From: Lachnospiraceae bacterium
GTDB lineage: Bacteria; Bacillota; Clostridia; Lachnospirales; Lachnospiraceae
Assembly (NCBI GenBank): GCA_017624495.1
Contig: JAGAMY010000009.1
Coordinates: 1-38,844 of the forward strand
Reading direction: 5' to 3'
DNA length: 38,844 nucleotides
The notes beneath the pieces were generated by a model. The model worked only from the letters and a program-made list of their open reading frames with translations, ran no database searches and was not told where the DNA came from. Shown piece by piece: positions 15,524-24,411 of this stretch (the first letter of the stretch is position 1; every line of letters begins with the position of its first letter). The position numbers and the translations under genes are program-made.

Positions 15524-16914
15524 TGTACACCTTCTCTGGTATCTTTTAAGATAATTCCCTTTTCAAGCAGTAAATCACGAATTTCATCCGCTCTGGCAAA
15601 ATTTTTCTCTTTTCTTGCAGCCTGACGCTCTTCAATTAAGCTTTCAATTTCTGCATCTAAAATTTCTTCTTCTTTTTCGATAACAATACCAAGTACATCA
15701 CATAATGTCTTCATGTTTGCATATAATCCATCTAAATATGCACTGGTATTTTCTGCGGATGCATTGGTATTCATGAATTTTACCAGTTCAAATACTGCGG
15801 AAATAGCATCTGCTGTATTAAAATCATCATCCATGGCAGCTTCAAACTTCGCTGTATACGCTTTGCTTTCTTCTAATAATGCTGCTTCTGCATCTGTCAT
15901 TTCTACTGTGGCTGCTGCTTTCTGTAAATGTCTGATGTTTTCTGCGGCAGTAACAATTCTTTCCAGACCATTCTTTGCAGCCTCCATTAAATCTGCGCTA
16001 AAGTTTAGTGGACTTCTGTAATGGGCACTTAACATAAAGAAACGAAGTACCTGAAGGTCGTATTTTTCACCAATTTCACGAACGGTAAAGAAATTTCCGG
16101 CAGATTTGGACATTTTCTTATTATCAATATTTAAAAATGCATTGTGCAGCCAGTATTTGGAAAATTCTACACCATTTGCAGCCTCACTCTGGGCAATTTC
16201 ATTTTCGTGATGTGGGAAAACTAAGTCCTCTCCACCTGCATGAATGTCAATTTCATCTCCAAGATATTTTTTAGACATTACGGAACACTCAATATGCCAG
16301 CCCGGACGACCATCGCACCATGGGGATTCCCAGTATGGTTCACCATCTTTTTTTGGTTTCCAGAGTACGAAGTCTAAGGCATCTTCCTTTAACTCACCGG
16401 TAACTTTGATATCTCTGTGTCCAGCCTGTAAATCATCGATGTTTTTATGGGAAAGTTTACCGTAATCTTTGAATTTACGGGTTCTAAAATACACTGTTCC
16501 ATCTGTTGCCGGATATGCATAGCCTTTTTCAATCAGCTTTGCAATCATCTCAATCATACCATCAATTTCCTGTGTAGCTAGCGGATGTGTGGTTGCCGGC
16601 TTTACATTCATATCTGACATATCTTTTTTACATTCTGCAATAAAACGCTGTGAAACTTCTTCAGCAGAAGTTCCTTCTTCAATGGCTTTTTTAATGATTT
16701 TATCATCCACATCGGTAAAATTAGATACATAATTTACATCATAGCCTTTATACTCCATGTAACGTCTTACGGTATCAAATACAATCATTGGTCTTGCATT
16801 TCCAATGTGAATATAATTGTATACCGTAGGTCCGCAGACATACATTTTTACTTTTCCTTCTTCTAAGGGAATAAACTCTTCTTTCTTTTTGGTAAGGGTA
16901 TTATACAGCTTCAT
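15508..16914 (-). CDS. cysS: Cysteine--tRNA ligase
   Basis: The 468-residue class I synthetase is of normal size. It shows the HIGH motif (YIHIGNARP), zinc-binding residues (CGPTVYN, then CSVM and [10 protein letters not shown]) and KMSKS ([12 protein letters not shown]). It charges tRNA-Cys. Its start overlaps the cysE end by 14 nt, so cysE and cysS form a coupled pair under the cysteine T-box upstream. Confidence 0.96.
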   Translation of the reverse strand: MKLYNTLTKKKEEFIPLEEGKVKMYVCGPTVYNYIHIGNARPMIVFDTVRRYMEYKGYDVNYVSNFTDVDDKIIKKAIEEGTSAEEVSQRFIAECKKDMSDMNVKPATTHPLATQEIDGMIEMIAKLIEKGYAYPATDGTVYFRTRKFKDYGKLSHKNIDDLQAGHRDIKVTGELKEDALDFVLWKPKKDGEPYWESPWCDGRPGWHIECSVMSKKYLGDEIDIHAGGEDLVFPHHENEIAQSEAANGVEFSKYWLHNAFLNIDNKKMSKSAGNFFTVREIGEKYDLQVLRFFMLSAHYRSPLNFSADLMEAAKNGLERIVTAAENIRHLQKAAATVEMTDAEAALLEESKAYTAKFEAAMDDDFNTADAISAVFELVKFMNTNASAENTSAYLDGLYANMKTLCDVLGIVIEKEEEILDAEIESLIEERQAARKEKNFARADEIRDLLLEKGIILKDTREGVQWKRA

Positions 16915-17590
16915 CCTTTTGTGTCCTTTCTTTTTCTAATTCTTTTATTTGGTTTTCTAAATCTATCAGTCTGTTACATAGTACCGTATTTACACGCTGC
17001 AATGCGGTAATATCCTCTTTGACAGGGTCCGGTAAATGAATCTGATCCATATCACTTCTTGGCACTTTCTGATTATCACGTTTAACAATTCGTCCCGGTA
17101 CACCCACCACCGTACAATTCGGCGGCACTTCCTCAAGCACCACGCTTCCGGCTCCGATTTTGGAATTTTCACCGATAGTAAACGAACCGATAATCTTTGC
17201 GCCCGCACTAACCATAACATTATCACAAAGGGTCGGATGACGTTTGCCGGATTCTTTTCCGGTTCCGCCTAAAGTCACCCCCTGATACAGTGTCACATTG
17301 TCACCTATGATGGTGGTTTCTCCTATAATTACGCCACTGCCATGGTCGATGAAAAAGCCTTTGCCAATAACGGCTCCGGGATGGATTTCGATTCCGGTTT
17401 TTCGTGCCGCTTTCTGGGATATTAGTCTTGCCCAGAAAAAGTGACCTTTTTCGTATAGTTTATGGGCTCTGCGATAACTAAGCATAACACGGAAGGATGG
17501 GTATAAGAGTACTTCCATTGCCGATTTTATGGCAGGGTCCCGTTCTTTAATTACCTGAAATTCTTCTTTGATACGTCCTATAAAACCCAT
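16901..17590 (-). CDS. cysE: Serine O-acetyltransferase
   Basis: The 229-residue protein starts at 17590 ([20 protein letters not shown]), behind AAAGGAAAAC. Upstream in-frame codons fall in the leader terminator. It has the hexapeptide-repeat beta helix of CysE, with the active-site stretch [20 protein letters not shown] and [18 protein letters not shown]. It acetylates serine as the first step of cysteine synthesis. The 45 or so C-terminal residues are a charged coiled coil. It is the first gene of the operon and is regulated by the T-box leader. Confidence 0.95.
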   Translation of the reverse strand: MGFIGRIKEEFQVIKERDPAIKSAMEVLLYPSFRVMLSYRRAHKLYEKGHFFWARLISQKAARKTGIEIHPGAVIGKGFFIDHGSGVIIGETTIIGDNVTLYQGVTLGGTGKESGKRHPTLCDNVMVSAGAKIIGSFTIGENSKIGAGSVVLEEVPPNCTVVGVPGRIVKRDNQKVPRSDMDQIHLPDPVKEDITALQRVNTVLCNRLIDLENQIKELEKERTQKDEAV

Positions 17591-17608
17591 AGTTTTCCTT
17601 TCTAAACG

Positions 17609-17643
17609 AAAAAAAACTTCATCTCTGCTCAAGAGACGAAGTT
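17609..17643 (-). terminator. Leader terminator of the T-box
   Basis: On the minus strand AACTTCGTCTCT pairs with AGAGATGAAGTT across a 5-nt loop, followed by a T run of eight. It stands between the T-box sequence and cysE and would stop transcription when tRNA-Cys is charged. Confidence 0.85.
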
Positions 17644-17898
17644 ATCCGCTGTTCCACTCTTATAAAACAATCTGCTTTCACCTGTAAAACTGCCTGTGAC
17701 AGTTCTTTTGGCTGCATGGCAACATAAAAATGCTTAACGTGCATAATCCGTATCTGACTACTTGCAATCTGCTTTCACCAAATCAGCTCCCGGAGGCACT
17801 TCAAAAATCTTGTGTAAAACTGCTTACAGCCGGTGACAGTTTCTCTCTTGACAACAGCGGACTTCCTACTCTTTCCGTTCTTTGCTTTTTACTTATCT
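17609..17898 (-). promoter_or_regulatory. T-box (tRNA-Cys) leader of the cysE-cysS operon
   Basis: The roughly 290-nt leader ends in a T-box-like stretch GAGTGGAACAGCGG (17659-17646). Its UGGA would pair with the UCCA end of tRNA-Cys, whose discriminator base is U. A terminator follows at once. T-box control of cysE-cysS by uncharged tRNA-Cys is well known in Firmicutes. Two candidate TGC specifiers are visible (minus strand, at 17798-17796 after GAAG, and at 17766-17764); I cannot tell which is right. The leader contains a duplicated piece: the 15-mer CAATCTGCTTTCACC occurs exactly twice on the plus strand (17668-17682 and 17765-17779). Confidence 0.8.
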
Positions 17899-17904
17899 TT
17901 TTAT

Positions 17905-17933
17905 AGTTTATGCAGTGAAATGGATTTTGTCAA
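17905..17933 (-). promoter_or_regulatory. Promoter of the cysE-sigH operon
   Basis: A perfect TTGACA (17933-17928), a 17-nt spacer and TAAACT (17910-17905) lie just after the end of the MBL-fold gene. The start near 17898 begins the T-box leader. Confidence 0.75.
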
Positions 17934-17944
17934 TAGATTTTTTG

Positions 17945-19054
17945 TTACTCTCCGCCACAAACCCTGCATGCCTCATATCCTAAAGCTTTCGCTTCTTCTA
18001 TATCTATGGCTATTTTGCTTTTTTCCAAATGTTTGCAGCCTTCTGTATGGTATTTGCTTCCTGACTCTGTAATATATACCATTCCTGATGTATGAACCAC
18101 CGCATTATCTGCCGTATCTTCCTGCGTACTTCCTTTGGGTTCTCCTGCCTGCCAGCTTTCACTTGGACTGCAGTTAAAGGTAATATTTTTTCCATCTGAT
18201 TTCGCAACAATACTTCCCTGTTCATCCGTCCGGAAAACTTCTATATCCTGCGCCCGAAGCTGATTTAAAACTTCTGCCGAAGGGTGTCCGTAACGATTAT
18301 CTTCACCAACACTGATAACTGCATATTCCGGCTGCACTGCCTCTAAAAACTCTGCACTTGTGGAGGTTTTGCTTCCATGATGTCCCACCTTATATACATC
18401 TGCCTGAATATTCCTTCCTGTCGATAAAATATCTTTTTCTTCTTCTTCTCCCGCATCACCGACAAGAAGAAAACTATTTTCTCCATGCTCTAAATGTATA
18501 ACAATGGAATTCTCATTTGAATCACTGCCAAGCATTAATGGACCTTCGATAGTAAATGTAGCATCTCCTAGCGTATACTCCTCTCCTGCATTTGGCACAA
18601 CCATTTCATAATTACGATAGTCCATGGCAGATAACACATCTCTGTAAGTATCCGTATCACGTTCTTCTCCGGTTAAAAAAATCTTTTCGCAATCAAATTT
18701 GCTGATAATGACATCTAAACCTCCCACATGGTCTGCATCGGGATGTGTACCAATGACATAATCTAGTTTATCTATATTTTGTTTTAACAGGTACTGCTGC
18801 ACTGTAGTGCCTTTACTGTTATCTCCGGCATCAATCAGCATGCTTTCTCCATTGCAGGTAATCAGTGTGGCATCACCCTGTCCCACATCCATAAAATGTA
18901 CCTGCAAAAATTCCTTTGTCCCCGCCTTTGTATCCTCAGTCTGTATTTCTATATTTTCTTCATACAACTGACTTTGCGCACTATCCATACCACAAGCGGT
19001 AAGTGCACACAGACAAAACAATAAGACTGCTGCTGTACTTTTCTTTTTTTTCAT
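17945..19054 (-). CDS. MBL-fold hydrolase lipoprotein related to the ComEC metallo-hydrolase domain
   Basis: The 369-residue protein starts at 19054 behind GGAG. It has a lipoprotein signal (CALTACG; Cys21 would be lipidated), so it is anchored outside the membrane. Residues about 48-290 are a metallo-beta-lactamase fold of the ComEC type: FMDVGQGDATLI, THPDADHVGGLD (metal ligands), LLVGDAGEEEE and YKVGHHGSKTSTS. Residues about 325-369 hold an Ada-like metal-binding motif, KYHTEGCKHLEKS with CRVC at the end. A role as an extracellular phosphodiesterase or nuclease is plausible but not shown. Its stop is only 12 nt from the cysE promoter. Confidence 0.88.
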   Translation of the reverse strand: MKKKKSTAAVLLFCLCALTACGMDSAQSQLYEENIEIQTEDTKAGTKEFLQVHFMDVGQGDATLITCNGESMLIDAGDNSKGTTVQQYLLKQNIDKLDYVIGTHPDADHVGGLDVIISKFDCEKIFLTGEERDTDTYRDVLSAMDYRNYEMVVPNAGEEYTLGDATFTIEGPLMLGSDSNENSIVIHLEHGENSFLLVGDAGEEEEKDILSTGRNIQADVYKVGHHGSKTSTSAEFLEAVQPEYAVISVGEDNRYGHPSAEVLNQLRAQDIEVFRTDEQGSIVAKSDGKNITFNCSPSESWQAGEPKGSTQEDTADNAVVHTSGMVYITESGSKYHTEGCKHLEKSKIAIDIEEAKALGYEACRVCGGE

Positions 19055-19072
19055 CTGCTTTTCTCCTGATTT

Positions 19073-19113
19073 AAAAAAACTGTATCGCAGAAATTATCCA
19101 CGACACAGTTTTA
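19073..19113 (-). terminator. Terminator of the L-lactate dehydrogenase gene
   Basis: On the minus strand AAACTGTGTCG pairs with CGATACAGTTT (one wobble), with a stretch of T immediately after. It stands between ldh and the MBL gene, so the latter depends on readthrough or an unseen promoter. Confidence 0.75.
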
Positions 19114-19120
19114 TTATACC

Positions 19121-20089
19121 CTATTTTTCTATATCCTGCAGAATCTTTTTTAAGGTATCCGCAGAAATTTTTAACATTCCCTGTTCTTCTTCATTTAAGG
19201 TAATCGGTACTTTATTTTCCACACCATTTTTACCCACAATGGCAGGCATACTTAATACCACATCTTCAACGCCATATTCTCCATGCATCCTAGAGGACAC
19301 CGGCAATATGGATTTTTCATCCCGGATAATCACCTCGCAGATACGCTTTACTGCCATGGCAATACCATAGTAGGTTGCTCTTTTTTTCATAATAATATCA
19401 TATGCGCTGTTTTTTACCGTTTCTGCAATTATACGGGTATTTTCATCATGGGCATAATGTCCACGCATTTCGCAAAATTCACTTAATTCAATTCCGGATA
19501 CATTCGCACTGCTCCAGGCTGCTATTTCACTATCTCCATGCTCTCCGATGATAAATGCATGTATACTGCGGCTGTCCACAGATAAATGCTCACTTAACTC
19601 ATATTTTAACCGTGCAGTATCTAACACAGTTCCAGAGCCTAATACACGATTTTCCGGAAAACCGGACAGCTTTAAAGCCACATAGGTGAGAATATCCACC
19701 GGATTGGATACAATTAATAAAATTCCCTGACAATTCCGCTTTGCAATTTCCGGGATAATCGAATGATATATAGCTACATTCTTATGCACCAAATCCAGAC
19801 GGGTTTCCTCCGGCTTTTGATTAGCTCCTGCTGTAATCACAATTATTGCTGCATCCACAATGTCCGCATAGGTTCCTGCATATATTTTCATATGCTTTGC
19901 AAAAGGAACACCATGACTGATATCTAAAGCTTCTCCTTCTGCTTTTGCATGATCTGCATCAATAAGTACCATTTCTGAAAAAAGTCCACTCTGCATCAGA
20001 CTGAATGCAGAAGCAGAGCCGACAAATCCACAACCGATAACAGCTACTTTTCGTAAATTCACCTGCTTGTTTTCACTTTCACAATTCAT
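19121..20089 (-). CDS. ldh: L-lactate dehydrogenase
   Basis: The 322-residue protein starts at 20089 behind AGGAGG. It has the Rossmann start VAVIGCGFVGSASAFSLM. The substrate-discriminating residue is Gln in AGANQKPEETRLDLV (Gln favours pyruvate, Arg malate). The catalytic His is in IGEHGDSE, the active-site Arg is in DTARLKYEL, and NPVDILTYVA is present. It reduces pyruvate to lactate with NADH. It follows the 1-phosphofructokinase gene by 63 nt on the same strand and may be cotranscribed, linking fructose use to fermentation. Confidence 0.93.
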   Translation of the reverse strand: MNCESENKQVNLRKVAVIGCGFVGSASAFSLMQSGLFSEMVLIDADHAKAEGEALDISHGVPFAKHMKIYAGTYADIVDAAIIVITAGANQKPEETRLDLVHKNVAIYHSIIPEIAKRNCQGILLIVSNPVDILTYVALKLSGFPENRVLGSGTVLDTARLKYELSEHLSVDSRSIHAFIIGEHGDSEIAAWSSANVSGIELSEFCEMRGHYAHDENTRIIAETVKNSAYDIIMKKRATYYGIAMAVKRICEVIIRDEKSILPVSSRMHGEYGVEDVVLSMPAIVGKNGVENKVPITLNEEEQGMLKISADTLKKILQDIEK

Positions 20090-20152
20090 ATTCCGCTACC
20101 TCCTGTATTTCTACATAGGTTACGCAGACTTTTTGCGAATTATACGCACAGC

Positions 20153-21091
20153 TTACTCTAAAACTACCTGTTTTACCTGTTTTTGTAAAGCTGTAATAAC
20201 TGACTTTTCCGGTGTTTTTGTTCCCATCGTGGTTACTGCTCCGTTTGAAGCTGCCATAGCAAGGGTTATCCCTTCTTCCCACGACATATTTGTATCTTTT
20301 GCAAAAACCAATGCTGCCACCATGGCATCACCTGCGCCAACGGTAGAATGTACCTCTACCTGCATGGCATCACAGCGAATCACCTTGTTTTCTCCGGCAT
20401 GAAGGAAAAGCGCCCCATGACTTCCTCTGGAAACAGCTATGGACTCTACACCTTCTGCCAACAACTTTTTACCAAAGGTGATAAGCTGTTCTTCTGTGGG
20501 TTCTTCTTTTAAGCCAAAATATTCCGCTAATTCTATATGATTTGGTTTTAGCATGTCGGGAACTGCTTTTACTGCTTTAGCAAATAACTCTCCGTCAGCA
20601 TCTACAAAAACCTTTGCTCCCTTTGCTTTTAGCTTTTCTGTAATATGGGCATAAATATTTTTATCTACACCCTTTGGAATACTTCCAGCAAGGACAAACC
20701 ATACATCTTGTGCCGCATAACTTTCCAGTTTTTTTAACAGTTCTTCTATTTTCTCACCGGATACTGTCATTCCTTCTTCATTAATTTCTGTTAATGTACC
20801 GTCTTTTTCCATGATTTTTAGATTTGTACGGGTAACTCCATCCACAAACACAAAATCATTTTCTATCCCTTCTTTTTGCAGGCAACTTAAAATCGTTTCA
20901 CTACCTTCTTTTCCCAAAAAACCTGTGGCAATGGACTTTCCGCCCATTGCCTTTATGGTTTTTGATACATTAATTCCTTTTCCGCCTGCATCCGTCAGTG
21001 GAGGTGCTATCCGGTTCAGTGCTCCATAGAAAAAACGCTCGGTTTCTATGGTTTTATCGATTGCCGGATTCATTGTTACGGTTATAATCAT
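20153..21091 (-). CDS. fruK: 1-phosphofructokinase (PfkB family)
   Basis: The 312-residue PfkB-family sugar kinase begins MIITVTMNPAIDKTIETERF, the classic 1-phosphofructokinase/tagatose-6-phosphate kinase start. It has GGKGINVSKTIKAMGG and the ATP-site signature STVGAGDAMVAAL with the catalytic Asp. It turns fructose-1-phosphate into fructose-1,6-bisphosphate. No fructose PTS gene is next to it, so tagatose-6-phosphate kinase is an alternative, of interest because a galactanase gene lies upstream. The palindromic element at 21118-21249 lies 27 nt upstream of the start. Confidence 0.88.
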   Translation of the reverse strand: MIITVTMNPAIDKTIETERFFYGALNRIAPPLTDAGGKGINVSKTIKAMGGKSIATGFLGKEGSETILSCLQKEGIENDFVFVDGVTRTNLKIMEKDGTLTEINEEGMTVSGEKIEELLKKLESYAAQDVWFVLAGSIPKGVDKNIYAHITEKLKAKGAKVFVDADGELFAKAVKAVPDMLKPNHIELAEYFGLKEEPTEEQLITFGKKLLAEGVESIAVSRGSHGALFLHAGENKVIRCDAMQVEVHSTVGAGDAMVAALVFAKDTNMSWEEGITLAMAASNGAVTTMGTKTPEKSVITALQKQVKQVVLE

Positions 21092-21117
21092 TATACATTC
21101 CTGCCTGAATTATTTTT

Positions 21118-21249
21118 GTAACTGTTCAGTACCTTCACAGTTACATGCAAAAATCTATTTAAAATCGCTTTCAGCGATGAGATTTTTGCACACCTGAATC
21201 ATTTTCTTTCGGTCAGCGCAGTAAATGCGCAGACCTACTGAATAGTTAC
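21118..21249. repeat. 132-nt palindromic MITE-like element
   Basis: The ends are inverted repeats, GTAACTGTTCAGTA and TACTGAATAGTTAC (one mismatch). Inside are three hairpins: the 27-nt GTAACTG...CAGTTAC unit (21118-21144); TGCAAAAATC/GATTTTTGCA enclosing ATCGCT/AGCGAT (21146-21190); and GGTCAGCGCA/TGCGCAGACC (21211-21235), perfect apart from an A-A mismatch. It encodes no protein. It abuts the stop codon of the GH53 gene fragment and could act as its terminator. The 27-nt unit recurs alone at 2118-2144. Confidence 0.75.
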
Positions 21250-24200
21250 TTATTTTTTTACTTTTACTTTCTTTACGGCACTGTATTCACCATATATCTT
21301 CTTACCTTTTACAGTTTTGTATGCACGAACTTTAATATAACAGTTCTTGCCCTTGGATAATTTGGTTAGATTCTTTGTAACTGTTTTACCTGATTTTACA
21401 TTTACGGTCTTTGCCTTTTTAAAGTTCTTATTTGCCGCATATGTAATTTCATATCCATTAGCTTTGGCATCCTTTTTCCATTTAACGGCTGCCTGACCGG
21501 ATTTTTTACTCTTTACAGAGGTGATTTTTACTTTCTTTGGTGTAATGGTTACCGTAATTTTCTCTGTATCTGCCAAATAATCCGCAGATTCTGCACTGGT
21601 CAAGGTTACGGTTACTTTACCAATGGCAAGTGCCTTAACTTTATCTTTTACCAGCTTGATGACTTTCTTATTGTTCAATTTGTATGTTAATTTACTGCCA
21701 TCTGCTGTTTTTGCTCCTAATGAGAAGTTTTTGCTATTGTATGCTTTCTCTATAGAAACATTTTCCAGACAAATGTTATCATCAGATTTTGAAATTGTAA
21801 AGTTCTTTGTGACACTTCCTGTATAATTTCCTGTTCCGTTAATGGTTACTGCTGCTGTTCCTGCATGGATATTATCGGTATATGCAACTGTGTAGCCATC
21901 TGCCGGTACGACTGCACCATTTACAGTTAATGCTACGGATGGTTTCTTTTCTGTTCCATCATATTCATAAACATCCTGCTCTAATACAACTGCTGCACTC
22001 TGAATATCTGTCTTTTCTACTGAACCAGAATCCGTATCTGGCAATTTACCTGCATCCGGGTTTTTGTCTGTATCTGCGTCTTTGTCTGCATCCGAGTCTT
22101 TATCCGTATCTGCGTCACCCTCTTTGTCAACAAAGGAACTATCCACAGTCAGACTACAGTTTACATTGTATGCTATACCATCCACAACAACTGTTCCGGT
22201 AATCGTATAGTTTCCATCTGCTTCGGTAACCTTTTCTAAAGCTTCCTCATCCCATGTAACAGATACATTTTCACTGCTTCCATCCTTTAATGTTATGGCA
22301 ACTGTTTCCGGCAAATCGGAAGCAAGCTTATCTGCACCTGCAACGATAACCGGTGCACAAGATACTTCACTGACAATTTTTTCGGATAAAACATATTCTC
22401 CATTTACCTGCATAAGGGTTACACCAACCCAGCCTGTTCCTCCATTTTCCAATACATTTAAACGGATATGGCGGGTAACAATATTTTCAGGGAAGGTATC
22501 GGTACACGTCTCTGAATTATCGGATATACCGCCAGCAGCTTCTTTGGAATGATCCATAACTGTTGTCCAGTTTTCACCATCCTCTGAAATGTCAATGGTG
22601 TATTTTAACTGTGACCAGAATGAAGTCACTACATTATCAATACGGGCTTTCGCACCCAAATCTACACGAATTTCGCCTACTTTCGTTGCAGAACCAGTTG
22701 TCCATGCAGTATTTCCTGCATTTATATTCATTGTTCGTGCGTTGATAAATGCATTGGTTGCCGGTCTTGCTTCGTTTGTACCGGTAATCGTTACACCTTC
22801 TGTATCATACCATGAAGTCAAATCTGCAGTATCTTTTGCTGTTACAGTAATCTCTTTTGTGGCAGAAACTTTTCCATTTGCTCCCTTTGCTGTAATTACA
22901 ACAGTACCTTCACCAACTGGAATTAACATACCATCAGTTTTGCTGACAACCGCTACAGAAGTATCACTAGAAGTCCAGTATATTTTTTCCTTTGCTGCTG
23001 CCGGTACAATTTCTGCATTAAGCTGTACTTTTTTATTTACCAGAACTTTTCCGCTTAATTCCTGAATGGTAATGGCTCTAAGTACATCGTCCTGTTTTAA
23101 ACCTTCTACTGCAGCATTTAAGTCCTCTACATCTTTATCTAAAACAGACTGTTTTTCACTACTCCATTTTTCGGCTATTGCACTTGCTAAATCGCTTTCT
23201 GCCTGTTCTAAAGCCTTTTTGTAAGCTGTAAGACTTTCCGCAGTATAATAGTCGTCTGCTTCTGTTTTTGCTGCTTTTGCTGTTGCAATGGCTGTCTCTA
23301 ATGCAAAGGTATCCGCAAGTGCCTCTCCTGTAACTGTAAAATAAATTTCTCCAGTCAAAGGATTTCCTGTATACAATGTTACCGTAAGTGTTACCTTTGC
23401 ATTTCCCGGACCAACTGCTTTTAATTCTCCGGTTTTCGCATCAATCGTTACTACACTTGTATCCTCTGACTCCCATTTCACATCAGCAAGGTCTGTATCT
23501 CCATCACCACCGGTAAGTACAGGAATATACTGCTTCTGCTCACCTGTTTCTAATTCAACCGTAGAAGCACCTTCTCCCATTTCATACACATAGTTTCCTT
23601 CTTCGTCTTTAATAAAGAAAAATTCACTTGCATTCGGGCTGTTACTGATGTTTACTGTAATTTCTTTGTATACAGAAGGATTACTTGCAGAAGAAACTTT
23701 AACTGTGCAGCTTCCTGTTACGATTTCACTTAAGGAATCATAAGTTACCACAGGTGTAATAAGTCCATTTTCATCCACAGTTACCAAAGAGGTATCTAAG
23801 GATTCCCAAATCACTTCCTGTGATACACCTTCTGGAAGTACCTGTGCTGTAAGCTGATATTTTGTTCCTAATGTATCCTTAATTGGAATTAATTTTACTG
23901 TTTCTTTGTTTACATTGATTTCTTTTGCTTCTAAAGCTGTTTTATAAATGTTTATGTTATCTAAAGCTGGATTCCATGACAAATTTAAGCCACTTGCTCT
24001 TGTTCCCACAAACTGTATTGCAGCCACATCTCCTGCATAGGACAAGGCAGAATCAAACTCTGCTTCACCTGTTGCCGTAATTGCGGAATTCTCTTTATTT
24101 GTAATCGTAAATGAAGTCTTTTCTTCTTCCATATCAATGACTATGTGCAAATGATACCATACTTCTTTTCCGGTAAAATCTTTACCAAGAGAAACTGCAT

Positions 24201-24303
24201 TGGTTAATACGGAATCTGCCATGGCACCACCAACTTCCCATGAAAGTTCGCCTGCCGGATTAGTCTGAATACCAAAATATCTGTTGTTATTGGTATCCGT
24301 CAC
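21250..24303 (-). CDS. Downstream part of the TAG-interrupted GH53 galactanase gene
   Basis: This 1017-residue frame is in the same frame as the 24409-28320 gene. Only one TAG and 35 intervening sense codons separate them, so it is the C-terminal part of one 2356-codon gene. The GTG at 24303 has no convincing ribosome site. In order it holds: the second half of a concanavalin-like domain (to about residue 110); bacterial Ig-like (Big_2) domains; a FIVAR helical module (about 335-400, FALETAIATAKAAKTEADDYY); another Big_2; an F5/8 type C-like domain (about 490-640, LNVLENGGTGWVGVTLMQVNG); a Big_4-type domain; an Asp/Lys-rich linker (DTDKDSDADKDADTDKNPDA); and a C-terminal fibronectin-III-like, Lys-rich domain that may bind the cell wall. 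Confidence 0.8.
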   Translation of the reverse strand: MTDTNNNRYFGIQTNPAGELSWEVGGAMADSVLTNAVSLGKDFTGKEVWYHLHIVIDMEEEKTSFTITNKENSAITATGEAEFDSALSYAGDVAAIQFVGTRASGLNLSWNPALDNINIYKTALEAKEINVNKETVKLIPIKDTLGTKYQLTAQVLPEGVSQEVIWESLDTSLVTVDENGLITPVVTYDSLSEIVTGSCTVKVSSASNPSVYKEITVNISNSPNASEFFFIKDEEGNYVYEMGEGASTVELETGEQKQYIPVLTGGDGDTDLADVKWESEDTSVVTIDAKTGELKAVGPGNAKVTLTVTLYTGNPLTGEIYFTVTGEALADTFALETAIATAKAAKTEADDYYTAESLTAYKKALEQAESDLASAIAEKWSSEKQSVLDKDVEDLNAAVEGLKQDDVLRAITIQELSGKVLVNKKVQLNAEIVPAAAKEKIYWTSSDTSVAVVSKTDGMLIPVGEGTVVITAKGANGKVSATKEITVTAKDTADLTSWYDTEGVTITGTNEARPATNAFINARTMNINAGNTAWTTGSATKVGEIRVDLGAKARIDNVVTSFWSQLKYTIDISEDGENWTTVMDHSKEAAGGISDNSETCTDTFPENIVTRHIRLNVLENGGTGWVGVTLMQVNGEYVLSEKIVSEVSCAPVIVAGADKLASDLPETVAITLKDGSSENVSVTWDEEALEKVTEADGNYTITGTVVVDGIAYNVNCSLTVDSSFVDKEGDADTDKDSDADKDADTDKNPDAGKLPDTDSGSVEKTDIQSAAVVLEQDVYEYDGTEKKPSVALTVNGAVVPADGYTVAYTDNIHAGTAAVTINGTGNYTGSVTKNFTISKSDDNICLENVSIEKAYNSKNFSLGAKTADGSKLTYKLNNKKVIKLVKDKVKALAIGKVTVTLTSAESADYLADTEKITVTITPKKVKITSVKSKKSGQAAVKWKKDAKANGYEITYAANKNFKKAKTVNVKSGKTVTKNLTKLSKGKNCYIKVRAYKTVKGKKIYGEYSAVKKVKVKK

Positions 24304-24408
24304 TGCCAGATAACCTGCTGTACTTCCTTCTTTACCTACGAATGTTCCAACATTCCAGTCAAAATCAAGTACAATCTTATTATTCGTTATACTTTCTGCA
24401 AATCTCTT

Positions 24409-24411
24409 CTA
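24409..24411 (-). other. In-frame TAG codon interrupting the GH53 gene
   Basis: Reading the minus strand, the codons run AAG CGC AGT ATT TAG AAG AGA TTT GCA GAA, with no frame change. Translation beyond the TAG continues a sensible jelly-roll domain (NNKIVLDFDWNVGTFVGK). One base change could give CAG, AAG, GAG, TGG, TTG or TAC/TAT. TAG ends ordinary genes elsewhere in the window (for example at 10073-10075 and 33765-33767), so it is a real stop codon here. Confidence 0.9.

Noticed and set aside
22050-22130. Short tandem repeats as a CRISPR or minisatellite array
   Set aside because: They encode the Asp/Lys/Thr-rich linker of the GH53 protein, are imperfect and lack spacers.
24301-24411. Frameshift as the cause of the split GH53 gene
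   Set aside because: The stop codon at 24409-24411 and the downstream start at 24303 are in the same frame, and all 35 codons between are sense. Only the TAG separates them.
24409-24411. TAG read as pyrrolysine or another amino acid by a changed code
   Set aside because: TAG is the normal stop of several intact genes in this window, the interrupted protein is not a methylamine methyltransferase, and no suppressor tRNA is visible here. Readthrough is not excluded but has no support.
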